Below, in pieces: positions 21,442 through 29,378 of a stretch of 36,273 nucleotides of DNA. Location: assembly GCA_025453745.1 (NCBI GenBank), contig JALOPS010000006.1, forward strand, positions 1-36,273. Direction: 5' to 3'. The stretch is from Gemmatimonadaceae bacterium (GTDB lineage Bacteria > Gemmatimonadota > Gemmatimonadetes > Gemmatimonadales > Gemmatimonadaceae). Numbering within the stretch: position 1 is the first letter of the stretch; each line of letters starts with the position of its first letter. The notes under the pieces were generated by a model. That model saw nothing but the letters and a program-made list of their open reading frames with translations, was not told the DNA's origin and made no database searches. Both the position numbers and the translations under genes were made by a program.

Positions 21442-22131
21442 TCAGTCCTGTGGTGGAAGAACGTGCCCCATCTCGAGCAACATCGACAGCATGCGCTGGA
21501 TCTCCGTGGACTGATCCACCTCCACGTCCGACGCGAACTTGAACACCGTCTCGTCCTGCCCCGCGCCGCGCGCACTGAACAGCGTGCGCACCATCGTCAC
21601 CGCGCCGCGATGGTGGCCAATCATGTACGTGAGGAAGAGGCGATCGAACTCCGCGCCGCGCGCCGCATCGAGTTCCTTGAGCTGCGCGTCGGTCAGCATG
21701 CCGGGCATCGACGCCATGCCGTGCATCGCGTGGTCGCCGTGCGCGCCATGATCCATCCCCGCCATGCGCACGTTGCCCATCGAGTCCACCTGCATGGGAT
21801 CGCGATTGCGATCGCGCAGCCACGTCTGCATGGTCGTGATCTCGTCCGCCTGCGCATTGATGATGCGCGCCGTCAGGCGCTGCACCGCGGGCGATGCGCC
21901 GTGCGACACCGCCCAGCGCGAAATGAGGATCGCCTGCGCGTGATGGTGAATCATCCCGCTCATGAAGTCCACGTCGGCCTGCGTGTACGGCAGCCGAGCG
22001 GAGTCGGCGCGCGCCCGGGCGATCGCGCCGGCTTGCCCCATCACGAAGGTGTCGCGCGGTCGCGGGCGTGCGCACCCCGAGAGCAGCGTCGACACGACGA
22101 CCAGCATCGCAAGTACGGCAGGCACACGCAT
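21442..22131 (-). CDS. DUF305 family lipoprotein
   Basis: A 229-aa protein from ATG 22131 with signal MRVPAVLAMLVVVSTLLSGCA and lipobox LSGC. The DUF305 helical bundle shows DVDFMSGMIHHHAQAILISRWA and FLTYMIGHHRGAVTMVRTLF (core motifs MIHHHAQA and MIGHHRGA), with a His/Met-rich loop (MAGMDHGAHGDHAMHGM) between. Such residues suggest copper or other soft-metal binding, a link proposed for several DUF305 proteins but not shown here. It sits between the sulfite-oxidase-like gene (121-bp gap) and the LVIVD lipoprotein gene, all on the minus strand. Confidence 0.93.
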   Translation of the reverse strand: MRVPAVLAMLVVVSTLLSGCARPRPRDTFVMGQAGAIARARADSARLPYTQADVDFMSGMIHHHAQAILISRWAVSHGASPAVQRLTARIINAQADEITTMQTWLRDRNRDPMQVDSMGNVRMAGMDHGAHGDHAMHGMASMPGMLTDAQLKELDAARGAEFDRLFLTYMIGHHRGAVTMVRTLFSARGAGQDETVFKFASDVEVDQSTEIQRMLSMLLEMGHVLPPQD

Positions 22132-22252
22132 GGACTGGATGGACACGTTCGGGAGGGCAAGCGTTGCGGCAGGAGGCGTCGCCCGTCGCGGCGGAGGGAA
22201 GCTGTACCGGGAGTCGCGCGCGCACGAGAGCCCGGGCGCGCCGTTGGCCACA

Positions 22253-23323
22253 TCACAGGGCGATCAGCCGCCTCCGCCCCCAGGCATTGTTGCCATACCC
22301 CTTCACGTTCCAGGTGTGCGCCAGCGACTCGGGCATCGCGCCCGCTGCGTCGTGCGCACGCACGGTGAGCTCGCAGGAGCCCGGCGGCACGGGGACCGTC
22401 GCCTCCCACCAGCACCAGGCCCACGGGCCCGCTGGCGGTGTGAGCGTCGCCGCGACCCACTCGCCATCCCCCACCCGCAGCTCCACCGCGTCGACCGCGC
22501 GACCGCCGGCGCCAATCGCCCAGCCGCGCACCCTCACGGGGCCTGCCGCCACCGTGCTGTCCGCTGCGGGAGACACGATCACGGCGTTCCGAGGCACCTC
22601 GTCCATCGCGTCGCCCTGTTGCACGTCGCGCGGATGGAGCGGATCGCTCACGCGTTGCACGCGATAGGCCTTCCGCTGGAAGTAGTTCGGCGACTCGTCC
22701 CCACGCACCGTCACGCGGCCGAGCCATTTCACGCTGCGCGCCCCGATCCATCCGGGGACGAGCGCACGAAGTGGTGCCCCATGCACGACGGTCAGCGGGG
22801 CGCCGTTGAGGTGCGTGGCCAGCAGCACATCGACCGAGAGCGCCTTCTCCACGGTGATCGATCCGCCGAAGCCGAAGCGCTGGCCATCGCGTTCGACGTC
22901 GTCGAGTCCGATGAACTCGACGTGGGTGGCACCGTCCTCGAGGCCGACGTGACGCAGCACATCCGCCAGCCGCACGCCGGTCCAATGGCCCGTGCTCACC
23001 GGATCGCTCCCCCACGGCAGCTCACCGTTGAGCGACCCGATCGCCGCGAACTCCGCCCGCCGGAGACCGGCGCAGAGCAGTGTGGCCGGCACGTCGTGCA
23101 GCGCGAAGTGTGTGACCAGCTCCGCGAGGTTGAACGACGCAGGGTGCCGCACGAGTCCGTCGACGGCCAGCCGGAATGTCGCCGCGTCGATCACCGGAGG
23201 CGTGGCGTGGCTGCGTGTGAAGAACGCGTGCACGGGGGTGATCGAGGGAGCGGCCGTGCCGTCGAGCACCGCGCCCACATTCAGCCCCTCGGCGTCGTAG
23301 CGCCGTCTGGGGTCGGCGCTCAT
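22253..23323 (-). CDS. Sulfite-oxidase family molybdopterin enzyme, apparently without signal peptide
   Basis: A 356-aa protein. The molybdopterin domain shows VDGLVRHPASFNL, TLLCAGLRRAEF with the Mo-ligand Cys84 (CAGLRR replacing the common CAGNRR), and VVHGAPLRALVPGWIGARSVKWLGRVTV followed by ESPNYFQRKAY. The C-terminal Mo-co dimerisation domain runs to about 340 (VRGWAIGAGGRAVDAVELRVG, AWCWWEATV). These are sulfite oxidase/YedY-superfamily features; the usual reaction is oxidation of sulfite to sulfate. No Tat signal is visible before residue 30, so the mature enzyme may stay in the cytoplasm, unless the start lies elsewhere. No dedicated cytochrome partner is adjacent. Confidence 0.92.
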   Translation of the reverse strand: MSADPRRRYDAEGLNVGAVLDGTAAPSITPVHAFFTRSHATPPVIDAATFRLAVDGLVRHPASFNLAELVTHFALHDVPATLLCAGLRRAEFAAIGSLNGELPWGSDPVSTGHWTGVRLADVLRHVGLEDGATHVEFIGLDDVERDGQRFGFGGSITVEKALSVDVLLATHLNGAPLTVVHGAPLRALVPGWIGARSVKWLGRVTVRGDESPNYFQRKAYRVQRVSDPLHPRDVQQGDAMDEVPRNAVIVSPAADSTVAAGPVRVRGWAIGAGGRAVDAVELRVGDGEWVAATLTPPAGPWAWCWWEATVPVPPGSCELTVRAHDAAGAMPESLAHTWNVKGYGNNAWGRRRLIAL

Positions 23324-23532
23324 GCGGACCGCGGCGTGGGAGCGGCGGGCGACCCGGTGGTTTGCATCGTGTCTGTCTACGCCAAGCCCCGGGCAGACGT
23401 TCGGTCAGGGGAGCCCCGTCGGCGCCGTGCGGGATTTCCGCGCTGGCGCCGTCGTGCGCGTCTTCGCAACATCGACAGGCCGGGCGTTCCCGGTGCTCGC
23501 CCCGGACGTCCGCCCTCGCCTGCGTCCCGCCC

Positions 23533-23913
23533 ATGACCGTCTGGTACGTCGACATCATGTGGGCGTCGATGCTCTTCGGCATCACGCTCTTCACCGCCTG
23601 CTTCACGGTCGTCAATCGCGCCATGCGCGGTATGCGACTGATGGGGTTGCTCACGACCTACGGCATCGGCGCGTGGATGCTCGTCGTGCTGCCGTGGAAG
23701 GTGGCGGTGGTGACGTGGTGCGTGTTTGCGGCGCTCGGGGGCGTGGCGGTGATGTGCTACGAGCTCTGGGCGCGCCGGCACTACGCGGGGACGGGGCGCG
23801 CCAATCGGCCGCTCGTGCTGCTGCAAGGGCTCATCCTCTGGCCGTCGATGTTGCCGGAGGCGCTCGAGGACATCGTCGTGGAGATCGGGTTGTTGCCGCC
23901 GAGTCCGACGTAA
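23533..23913 (+). CDS. Small membrane protein of unknown function
   Basis: A 126-aa protein from ATG 23533. Three hydrophobic segments are visible: about 5-25 (DIMWASMLFGITLFTACFTVV), 36-55 (MGLLTTYGIGAWMLVVLPW) and 57-75 (VAVVTWCVFAALGGVAVMCY), followed by a basic loop and a possible fourth near 90-105. The frame is open back to 23362, but that part is Arg/Ser-rich and unlike a protein. I do not recognise a family. It is divergent from the sulfite-oxidase-like gene, 209 bp apart. A hairpin at 24023-24042 may end it. Confidence 0.8.
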   Translation: MTVWYVDIMWASMLFGITLFTACFTVVNRAMRGMRLMGLLTTYGIGAWMLVVLPWKVAVVTWCVFAALGGVAVMCYELWARRHYAGTGRANRPLVLLQGLILWPSMLPEALEDIVVEIGLLPPSPT

Positions 23914-24022
23914 GCGCGCGCTGGCACCGCTACGGCGTGAGGGCGTGCGCGCACGGCTGAGCGTGCGAACGGGATGCACCGAAGACCCGATGGACGCGGC
24001 GATCGTATCAGTTCATGTTTGA

Positions 24023-24042
24023 TCGCGGGCCGACACCCGCGA
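24023..24042 (+). terminator. Hairpin between the membrane-protein gene and the orphan gene
   Basis: TCGCGGG (24023-24029) pairs exactly with CCCGCGA (24036-24042) around CCGACA. It lies in the 169-bp gap, 110 bases after the membrane-protein stop and 28 bases before the orphan's Shine-Dalgarno, so it may be a terminator or a leader structure for the orphan. Confidence 0.4.
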
Positions 24043-24082
24043 CGCAGCGGTGGGCACAGACAACAGCGTGAGGAGACCCGCC

Positions 24083-24871
24083 GTGTTCACCCGCGAAGGT
24101 GCCATGGGCTTTCAGGCTCAGATCGACACGATCTTCAAGGCGAAGGGGTGCGCATTCTGGGTGCATGTCGTGACGCGCGACATCAAGACCCAGAAGGTCA
24201 CGCGGATCCCGGTCGGCGAGCCTGAACACGATCCGAAGCCGAAGAACAAGAATCCGTGGAAACATCCGGATCAGCTCTTCTTCGCCCAGTCGGCCGTCAC
24301 GACAGTGGCAACGAAGGTGATGAAGGGCGTGACGGACAAGGTGCTCGAAATCGTTCGCATCGAAGTCGACGATTCGATTTTCCTGTGCGACAAGGAGGGC
24401 ACCAAGTCGTGCCTGACGGTGGTGCCTGCGAAGATCAAGTCGCTCTTTGGCTCAGCGCCCGCCGTCCTGTTCATTCACGCCAACGATCATGATGTGGACA
24501 AAGGCGCAACCGCCAAGATGGCCTACGACCTCCATGCGCTCGACCGCGGCGAGTCGTGGGAGTGGGGTGAGGTGAACTCGGAACGCGTACGAGATGGTTT
24601 CGCTCCGCAGGGGATCCCCGTGGCGGTGTACGAGTGCTCGAACCCCGACTGCACCAAGCCACTGGACATTCGTCGCACGTACGTGGAATTGCCGTCTGCA
24701 TCATGGCCGAGACACGACAAACTCTTCAAGGCGTCACCCGAGATCGGCAAGCACAGATATACCGTGTGCGAGTGCCGCTCGTACAAGACGTTCACCACCT
24801 TCATGTCCGTCCCGCTGGACTTTGCCCATGTGAATTTCCGGACGCTCCTGGGCAAGGACGACATCGGATAG
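24083..24871 (+). CDS. Orphan protein with CxxxxC and CxC motifs, low-GC gene
   Basis: A 262-aa protein starting at GTG 24083, where AGGAG (24071-24075) lies 7 bases upstream; ATG 24104 is an alternative. I recognise no family. The N-terminal half is soluble mixed alpha/beta (IDTIFKAKGCAFWVHVV, IVRIEVDDSIFLCDKEG, SAPAVLFIHANDHD). Near the C-terminus CSNPDC and, about 50 residues later, CEC could form a four-cysteine zinc site. There is no signal peptide or membrane segment. Two 60-base lines inside the gene are 55% and 57% G+C against about 73% in a line of the next gene, suggesting acquisition from elsewhere. It converges with the NTF2-like gene, 7 bp apart. Confidence 0.85.
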   Translation: MFTREGAMGFQAQIDTIFKAKGCAFWVHVVTRDIKTQKVTRIPVGEPEHDPKPKNKNPWKHPDQLFFAQSAVTTVATKVMKGVTDKVLEIVRIEVDDSIFLCDKEGTKSCLTVVPAKIKSLFGSAPAVLFIHANDHDVDKGATAKMAYDLHALDRGESWEWGEVNSERVRDGFAPQGIPVAVYECSNPDCTKPLDIRRTYVELPSASWPRHDKLFKASPEIGKHRYTVCECRSYKTFTTFMSVPLDFAHVNFRTLLGKDDIG

Positions 24872-24878
24872 CGGACGC

Positions 24879-25337
24879 TCAGGATGGGACCGCGTCGTCG
24901 CCATCACTCGGCACCGCACTCACCTGCCCCGCGACCACGCGCCACACACTGTCCCCCTCTCGCGCCCACACGCGCGTGTAGCGCACCGGACCGCGCATCA
25001 CAGCACCGCCCACCTCGACCTCGAGATATGCGCGCAACACCGTGACGCACACGTTCGCACCGACGCGCCGCATGGCCAGCGCCGTCGGACGATGGACCCG
25101 AAAGCGCACCGCCCCGGACCCGTGCGCACCGAGATCGTCCGCCTTGGTGGCAAGCCGTCCATCCGGACCCGTGAAGAGCAGATCATCCGAGAGCAACACA
25201 TCAAGCGCCGTGACATCCGCCGCGAGTTGCGCCGCACGGAGTCGCGCTTCGAGCGCAAGGATCTCGGCGTCCGGCGGGCCGTCGAGCACGGCGTGCAGCC
25301 GCTCGACGCCGAACGAAACCTCATCGGCAACACTCAC
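24879..25337 (-). CDS. NTF2-like (DUF4440/SnoaL) protein, last gene of a five-gene operon
   Basis: A 152-aa cytosolic protein from GTG 25337, which overlaps the TGA of the reductase gene by 4 bp (GTGA). The fold pattern is DUF4440-like: ILALEARLRAAQLAADVTALDVLLSDDLLFTGPDG, then VRFRVHRPTALAM, VCVTVLRAYLEVEV, and VRYTRVWAREGDSVWRVVAGQVS. Such proteins often bind or act on small hydrophobic substrates, but no function can be assigned. The frame upstream to 25724 is antisense-like shadow within the reductase gene. Translational coupling suggests it works with that reductase. Confidence 0.88.
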   Translation of the reverse strand: MSVADEVSFGVERLHAVLDGPPDAEILALEARLRAAQLAADVTALDVLLSDDLLFTGPDGRLATKADDLGAHGSGAVRFRVHRPTALAMRRVGANVCVTVLRAYLEVEVGGAVMRGPVRYTRVWAREGDSVWRVVAGQVSAVPSDGDDAVPS

Positions 25338-26368
25338 GTGAAGACCCGGTGCGCGCCGCGATCGTCGACCGCGTCGCCCTGCATGAGCTTCCGCCAGTGG
25401 TCCACGAGCGTCTGCGCGCCGTACGATGGCGTGGCGTCGACATCGTATCGCGCACGCTCCGCATCCCACACGAGCATCGACTCCGTGGCGTAGTACCGAC
25501 CGATCTTCGCCAGCTCCGCCTTCTCCGCGAGCGATGGGACCACGCGCCCAAGCACGCCGAGGACTGCGATGATCACGCTGAGCAACGCGACCGGCACCTG
25601 ACTGAACTTTGGCGGCATCCCCACGAGTGCAAAGAGCTGCTCCCCCTGCTCGCGCGGCGTCAGCGCCGGCTTCGGCCCACCGATCGGGAGCACGCGGTTC
25701 CACCGCGTGGGCTCCTCGAGGCACCCGACGAGATAGTCGGCGAGGTCGTCGTCACCGATGGGCGTACACGCCGTCAGTCGTCCATCGCCGAAGAGCAGAA
25801 ACGGCTTTCCCGCCTGCACGCGCGCGAGCTGGCCGGAGAGTGACTTGAAGAACGCCGTTGGACGCACAATGGAGTAGCGCAGTCCCGACGCCATCAGCGA
25901 CCGTTCGAATGCGAGTTTGGCCTGCTGAAAGGCGAGCACCGGCTTCTGCACGCAGATCGCCGACAGCAGCACGAACTGCGGCACGCCGCACTCGCGGGCC
26001 GCCGCGAGCAGCGCCTGGTGCGCGTCGTGATCCACGGCCCACGCATCGCGCGGCGTACCGGTGCGCGAGGCCAGACACGAGATCACCGCGTCGAAGCGCT
26101 CACCGCGCAACCCGTCGCGGACGATCGCGTCGGCGCGGTCCATCACACCCGTGCGCATCGACACGTCAGCGAAAAGGCGCGCGTACTCCGCCGTCTGACG
26201 CGCATCGCGGGGTGGACGCAGGTAGCAGGTGACGTCATGGCCGTGGCGGACGAGCGCGCGCAGCGTGGCACGCCCGATGGTGCCCGTGGCGCCCACCAGG
26301 AAGACCCGGCGTGCAGGCGGCGATGGCGCCGACGTACCGATGACGTGATCGGCGTGCGTGATGTGCAT
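25334..26368 (-). CDS. NAD(P)-binding reductase homologous to divinyl chlorophyllide a 8-vinyl reductase (BciA/DVR)
   Basis: A 344-aa atypical short-chain dehydrogenase. GATGTIG (26-32) is the dinucleotide site. The order VISCLASRTG, SGLRYSIVRPTAFFKSLSGQ (161-180), KPFLLFGDG, CTPIGDDDLADY, VLPIGGPKPALTPREQGE, PPKFSQVPV and IGRYYATESMLVWD (289-302) matches plant DVR and bacterial BciA over essentially the whole length. Those enzymes reduce the 8-vinyl group of divinyl chlorophyllide with NADPH. No bacteriochlorophyll, reaction-centre or carotenoid gene is in the window, so the substrate here may be a different conjugated molecule. The start is ATG 26368; the gene is coupled to the NTF2-like gene. 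Confidence 0.9.
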   Translation of the reverse strand: MHITHADHVIGTSAPSPPARRVFLVGATGTIGRATLRALVRHGHDVTCYLRPPRDARQTAEYARLFADVSMRTGVMDRADAIVRDGLRGERFDAVISCLASRTGTPRDAWAVDHDAHQALLAAARECGVPQFVLLSAICVQKPVLAFQQAKLAFERSLMASGLRYSIVRPTAFFKSLSGQLARVQAGKPFLLFGDGRLTACTPIGDDDLADYLVGCLEEPTRWNRVLPIGGPKPALTPREQGEQLFALVGMPPKFSQVPVALLSVIIAVLGVLGRVVPSLAEKAELAKIGRYYATESMLVWDAERARYDVDATPSYGAQTLVDHWRKLMQGDAVDDRGAHRVFT

Positions 26369-26455
26369 CGCACAGAAATGATCGCGATGCCGCGGCGGGT
26401 CAATCGGGTGTCACCCGGCGCGCGCGATGCCACCGTGACGGCCGCACACCCGCGA

Positions 26456-26800
26456 TCAGCGCACCGCGCCCACCCACCGCGTGCCGAGGTACAGCAAGCC
26501 GAGCGCGTACAGCGACCCGGAGATCGTCTTGTTGTGTCGCGCCACCCACAGCGGGAGGTAGATGTCGAAATTGTCGTGTCGCTCGGTGGTGTATCGGGCG
26601 GCGAGGTCGGTGAGCGGACAGCGCATGCGATTGACCACCAGCACGACACACTCCAGGGCGACGAACGCGGCGAGCCACGCAGCGCCCCGCAGTCGGCCCT
26701 GATGGGTCCAGAGGGGAATGAGGACGATGCTCGTCGCAAAGATGGCCCACACCAGCGTGTGAACCAGGCGGATCCACAGGAGTGCGCGCGCGGGCGTCAT
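26456..26800 (-). CDS. Small membrane protein in the reductase operon
   Basis: A 114-aa protein from ATG 26800 with hydrophobic segments at about 10-29 (LVHTLVWAIFATSIVLIPLW), 39-56 (AAWLAAFVALECVVLVV) and 93-110. Between segments two and three sits NRMRCPLTDLAARYTTERHDNFDIYLPLWVARHN, a polar stretch with one Cys; NRxRCPLT is reminiscent of DUF2784-type proteins. Function is unknown. It lies 87 bp before the reductase gene and 41 bp after the DUF4166 gene on the same strand, so it is part of the operon. Confidence 0.85.
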   Translation of the reverse strand: MTPARALLWIRLVHTLVWAIFATSIVLIPLWTHQGRLRGAAWLAAFVALECVVLVVNRMRCPLTDLAARYTTERHDNFDIYLPLWVARHNKTISGSLYALGLLYLGTRWVGAVR

Positions 26801-26841
26801 GGGTGTGTGGGGTCGGGCTGGAAATGTCCGCGCGGATTCAG

Positions 26842-27519
26842 CTATTCGCGAGGCTCCTCGCGGACCGGACGCACGTGGAGCGGAACGTCTGCCTCAGCCA
26901 CCGAACGCCATTCGACATCGAACCGCCCGCGATACCCGAACAGGCGGCCCCATCGCCGGTTTCGCACATCGACGACGATGCGGTAACAGCGCGCCGCGTC
27001 GTCGTACCATTCACGCACCTCCGCGATGCCGCTCAACCACATGGGGAAGCGGAACCCGACCGGGCCCTCGTAGAACCGCTGCGCGCCCGAGCGAAGCCTG
27101 AGGCCGCCGGTGTCGTCGACGGACAGGTCGATGTCGACCGCAAGGTGCTCGTGACTGCCGAGATAGTCGACGATACGCCCGTGTTGTTCGCTGTAGATCA
27201 TGTAGGCGTCGAAACGCCGCGTGCGGCGGGAGTGAAAGGTGCGGATCCACGTCACGGTCTCCCGTCCGAGCCGGTCGCGGTACGCGTAGTTCTCGATGGT
27301 GAACGGGATGTTGCGCCCGGTCTCCGGAAACATGATGCGCCGCCACGTGCCGACGTACAGGAACGGCTCCGTATACCACGCGCCCTTCCACACCTCCTCC
27401 ATGATGCCGCGCCCAATGGACGCCACGCCATCCGCACTGCTGAACCCGAAGCGTCGCTGGATGTTCGGGTGCAGGCGCGCGAAGTCGGAGCCGAGCGCGC
27501 ACTGGTAGATGGAGGTCAT
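26842..27519 (-). CDS. DUF4166 domain protein
   Basis: A 225-aa protein from ATG 27519. It shows the DUF4166 pattern: ALGSDFARLHPNIQRRFGFSS, GIMEEVWKGAWYTEPFL, NIPFTIENYAYRDRLGRETVTWIRTF, RRFDAYMIYSEQHGRIVDYLG and a C-terminal FRGRFDVEW-like end (here YRGRFDVEWRS). The function of this family is unknown; it is repeatedly found near SDR-type reductases and DoxX-like proteins, as here. ATG and the preceding TGA overlap (ATGA), coupling it to the SRPBCC-DoxX gene. The frame is open to 27996 but the upstream part is a shadow of that gene. No signal peptide. Confidence 0.9.
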   Translation of the reverse strand: MTSIYQCALGSDFARLHPNIQRRFGFSSADGVASIGRGIMEEVWKGAWYTEPFLYVGTWRRIMFPETGRNIPFTIENYAYRDRLGRETVTWIRTFHSRRTRRFDAYMIYSEQHGRIVDYLGSHEHLAVDIDLSVDDTGGLRLRSGAQRFYEGPVGFRFPMWLSGIAEVREWYDDAARCYRIVVDVRNRRWGRLFGYRGRFDVEWRSVAEADVPLHVRPVREEPRE

Positions 27520-28424
27520 GACACGCTCGCGCTCGGGCGGCGCCGGCACGCGGTCGCCGATGGCACGATGCCGTGCATCAGGAGATCGATGACGGCGAGC
27601 ACCAGCACGAGCAGGTTGAGCGTGACCGGATTGAACGCCGCGCCGAGGTAGCGGGGCGACGCGATCGCCACGCTCAGCGTCGCGACGAGCATCGCCACGA
27701 TGGTCGCGATGACTGGCCACCGCGCGCGCCATTGTGTCAGCAGCACCACGGCGAAGGCGCACTCGGCGACTCCGAGGACGCGCATGGCCACGTCGATCTG
27801 GTACGCCGCAAGCCCCGCATCGCGCAGCATTGCCACCTCGTCGGCATCGCGGCGGAGCAGCTTGGGCACGAGCCCATGATAGGCAAAAACCAGCGCGAGT
27901 CCCCCCCGGGCGACAGCACGTGCAGCGGCGGCACGGAACGCCCATGCCGGTGGCGTGCCATCCTCGAGCCACCGCCGGAGTCGATCGAAACTCCAAGCCG
28001 TCGCCCAGCCCATGAGCGGGCGAAACGCCAACCGATCGACTGCTCGACCCAGTGCACCGAAGCGTGTGCGATAGTCGTAGGACGTGAAGAAGCGCACGCC
28101 GTCGCTCTCTGGCACGTACTTCCAGTAGCCCGACCCCTCGGTGATCAGCGACAGCGGGTGCGCGGACCAGAAGCGCAGCGCCGACGTCGCGCTGCCGTCA
28201 GCACGATGACGGGTGCCGGTGCTTTCGCCTTCGCCGCGAATGGAGAGACCGAAGCCGATGCGCGTCGCATAGTGGAACCGCTGCGGCGCGTCGTCGCTCG
28301 TGCGTGGCACATAGAGGATCTCGCTGAACCGCAGGTCCCACTGCTGATGCAGGGCCGGGTCCTGCGTGTGTGTCCACACCCGATCGAGCGGCGCCCGGAT
28401 GAACGTTTCGATGTAGAGGCTCAC
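27516..28424 (-). CDS. SRPBCC-DoxX-like fusion membrane protein, first gene of the operon
   Basis: A 302-aa protein starting at GTG 28424. The first half is an SRPBCC/START-like ligand-binding fold: LYIETFIRAPLDRVWTHTQDPALHQQWDLRFSEI, then strands and a C-terminal helix up to about 165. The second half is a DoxX-like bundle with four hydrophobic segments (GGLALVFAYHGLVPKLL, VLGVAECAFAVVLL, WPVIATIVAMLVATLSVAIA, PVTLNLLVLVLAVIDLL); YHGLVPKLL and GVAECAF are DoxX_3 signatures. The soluble domain may deliver or hold a lipophilic ligand at the membrane. Divergent from the deacetylase gene, with 138 bp between starts. Confidence 0.9.
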   Translation of the reverse strand: MSLYIETFIRAPLDRVWTHTQDPALHQQWDLRFSEILYVPRTSDDAPQRFHYATRIGFGLSIRGEGESTGTRHRADGSATSALRFWSAHPLSLITEGSGYWKYVPESDGVRFFTSYDYRTRFGALGRAVDRLAFRPLMGWATAWSFDRLRRWLEDGTPPAWAFRAAAARAVARGGLALVFAYHGLVPKLLRRDADEVAMLRDAGLAAYQIDVAMRVLGVAECAFAVVLLTQWRARWPVIATIVAMLVATLSVAIASPRYLGAAFNPVTLNLLVLVLAVIDLLMHGIVPSATACRRRPSASVS

Positions 28425-28562
28425 ACGGGTGACCGGGTGCGACGGGGAGCAGACACGTGCGTCGTACGATGACTGACGCTATCGAGCCTCGTGGGCCTCG
28501 CGCAACGTGCAGCCGTCGCCTGGTCGCGCACGCCACAACGGCCACCACGATAACTTGGACAC

Positions 28563-29378
28563 ATGTCTCTCCGTGCCCGAATGCTCCATCACGCGCGCGT
28601 CGCACCGCTCATCGCTGCGGTCGCCGCCCCCCTTCTCGCGCAGTCGGCGCCCACACGTGCGCCCGACTCGCTCCGCGTCCCCATCCTCGTCTATCACAAC
28701 ATCGAGCCGTGGCCGGGCGGCAAGCCCACCGCGGCGCTCGATCTGACGATGCGCCCGGAAGCCTTCGCCGCGCAGATGCGTTATCTCGCCGAACACAAGA
28801 TCCCGACGGTCTCACTCGATGCGTTGCTCGATGCACTCGAAGGGAAGCGTACGCTGCCGCCGAATGCCGTGGTCATCACCTTCGATGACGGCCGGGTGAA
28901 CCAGTTGCACAATGCCGTACCGGTCCTCAAGCAGCACGGCCTCACGGCGACGTTCTTCCCCTTCGTGCATGCGATGGACAAGAACCCGCGCTACTTCACC
29001 TGGGCGCAGTTCCGCGACGTGATGGCCGCCGGTATGTCGGTGGGCTCGCACGGGGTGCTGCATGTGCGTGTCGACAAGGTGACCGGTGCCAAGCTGCACG
29101 AAGAGGTCACCGGCAGCCGTGAAACGTTGCGCGCGAAGCTCGGCGCGTCGGCGACGGCATTCTACTCCTACCCCTTTGGTGCGCTTGCGGCGGCGGGAGA
29201 TTCGGCGGTGCGGGCGGCCGGCTACCGCGGCGCGCGCGCCTACGGCGGTGGCGCGTGGAACTCGCTCGCCAATCGCTGGCGACTCCGCTCGATATCCATG
29301 ACGGAGAGCATGAAGAACTTCGTGGCCGCCGTACAGCCGGGCGCGACGACGCCCACCCCGCGTGCCGTGCGCAAATGA
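28563..29378 (+). CDS. Secreted polysaccharide deacetylase (NodB/CE4-like)
   Basis: A 271-aa protein with a Sec signal (about 1-27, ending PLLAQS). VPILVYHNIEPW (39-50) and ALDLTMRPEAFAAQMRYL are the PgaB/IcaB-type N-terminal part of the domain. TFDDGR (106-111) holds the two Asp of motif 1 and GSHGVLHVRV (161-170) the two His of motif 2, giving the Asp-His-His metal site; AFYSYPFGA is motif 3. The enzyme should remove N- or O-acetyl groups from extracellular or wall polysaccharides. The C-terminal 20 residues are Pro/Thr-rich. The Shine-Dalgarno is weak. Confidence 0.92.
   Translation: MSLRARMLHHARVAPLIAAVAAPLLAQSAPTRAPDSLRVPILVYHNIEPWPGGKPTAALDLTMRPEAFAAQMRYLAEHKIPTVSLDALLDALEGKRTLPPNAVVITFDDGRVNQLHNAVPVLKQHGLTATFFPFVHAMDKNPRYFTWAQFRDVMAAGMSVGSHGVLHVRVDKVTGAKLHEEVTGSRETLRAKLGASATAFYSYPFGALAAAGDSAVRAAGYRGARAYGGGAWNSLANRWRLRSISMTESMKNFVAAVQPGATTPTPRAVRK

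Noticed and set aside
19285-22368. A 1027-codon plus-strand open frame across the LVIVD and DUF305 genes
   Set aside because: The composition is Arg/His-rich and antisense to two well-supported lipoprotein genes, a common by-product of high GC.
25334-26368. Evidence for a photosynthesis gene cluster based on the 8-vinyl-reductase homologue
   Set aside because: No other bch, crt, puf or acsF-like gene is present in the window, so phototrophy cannot be claimed.
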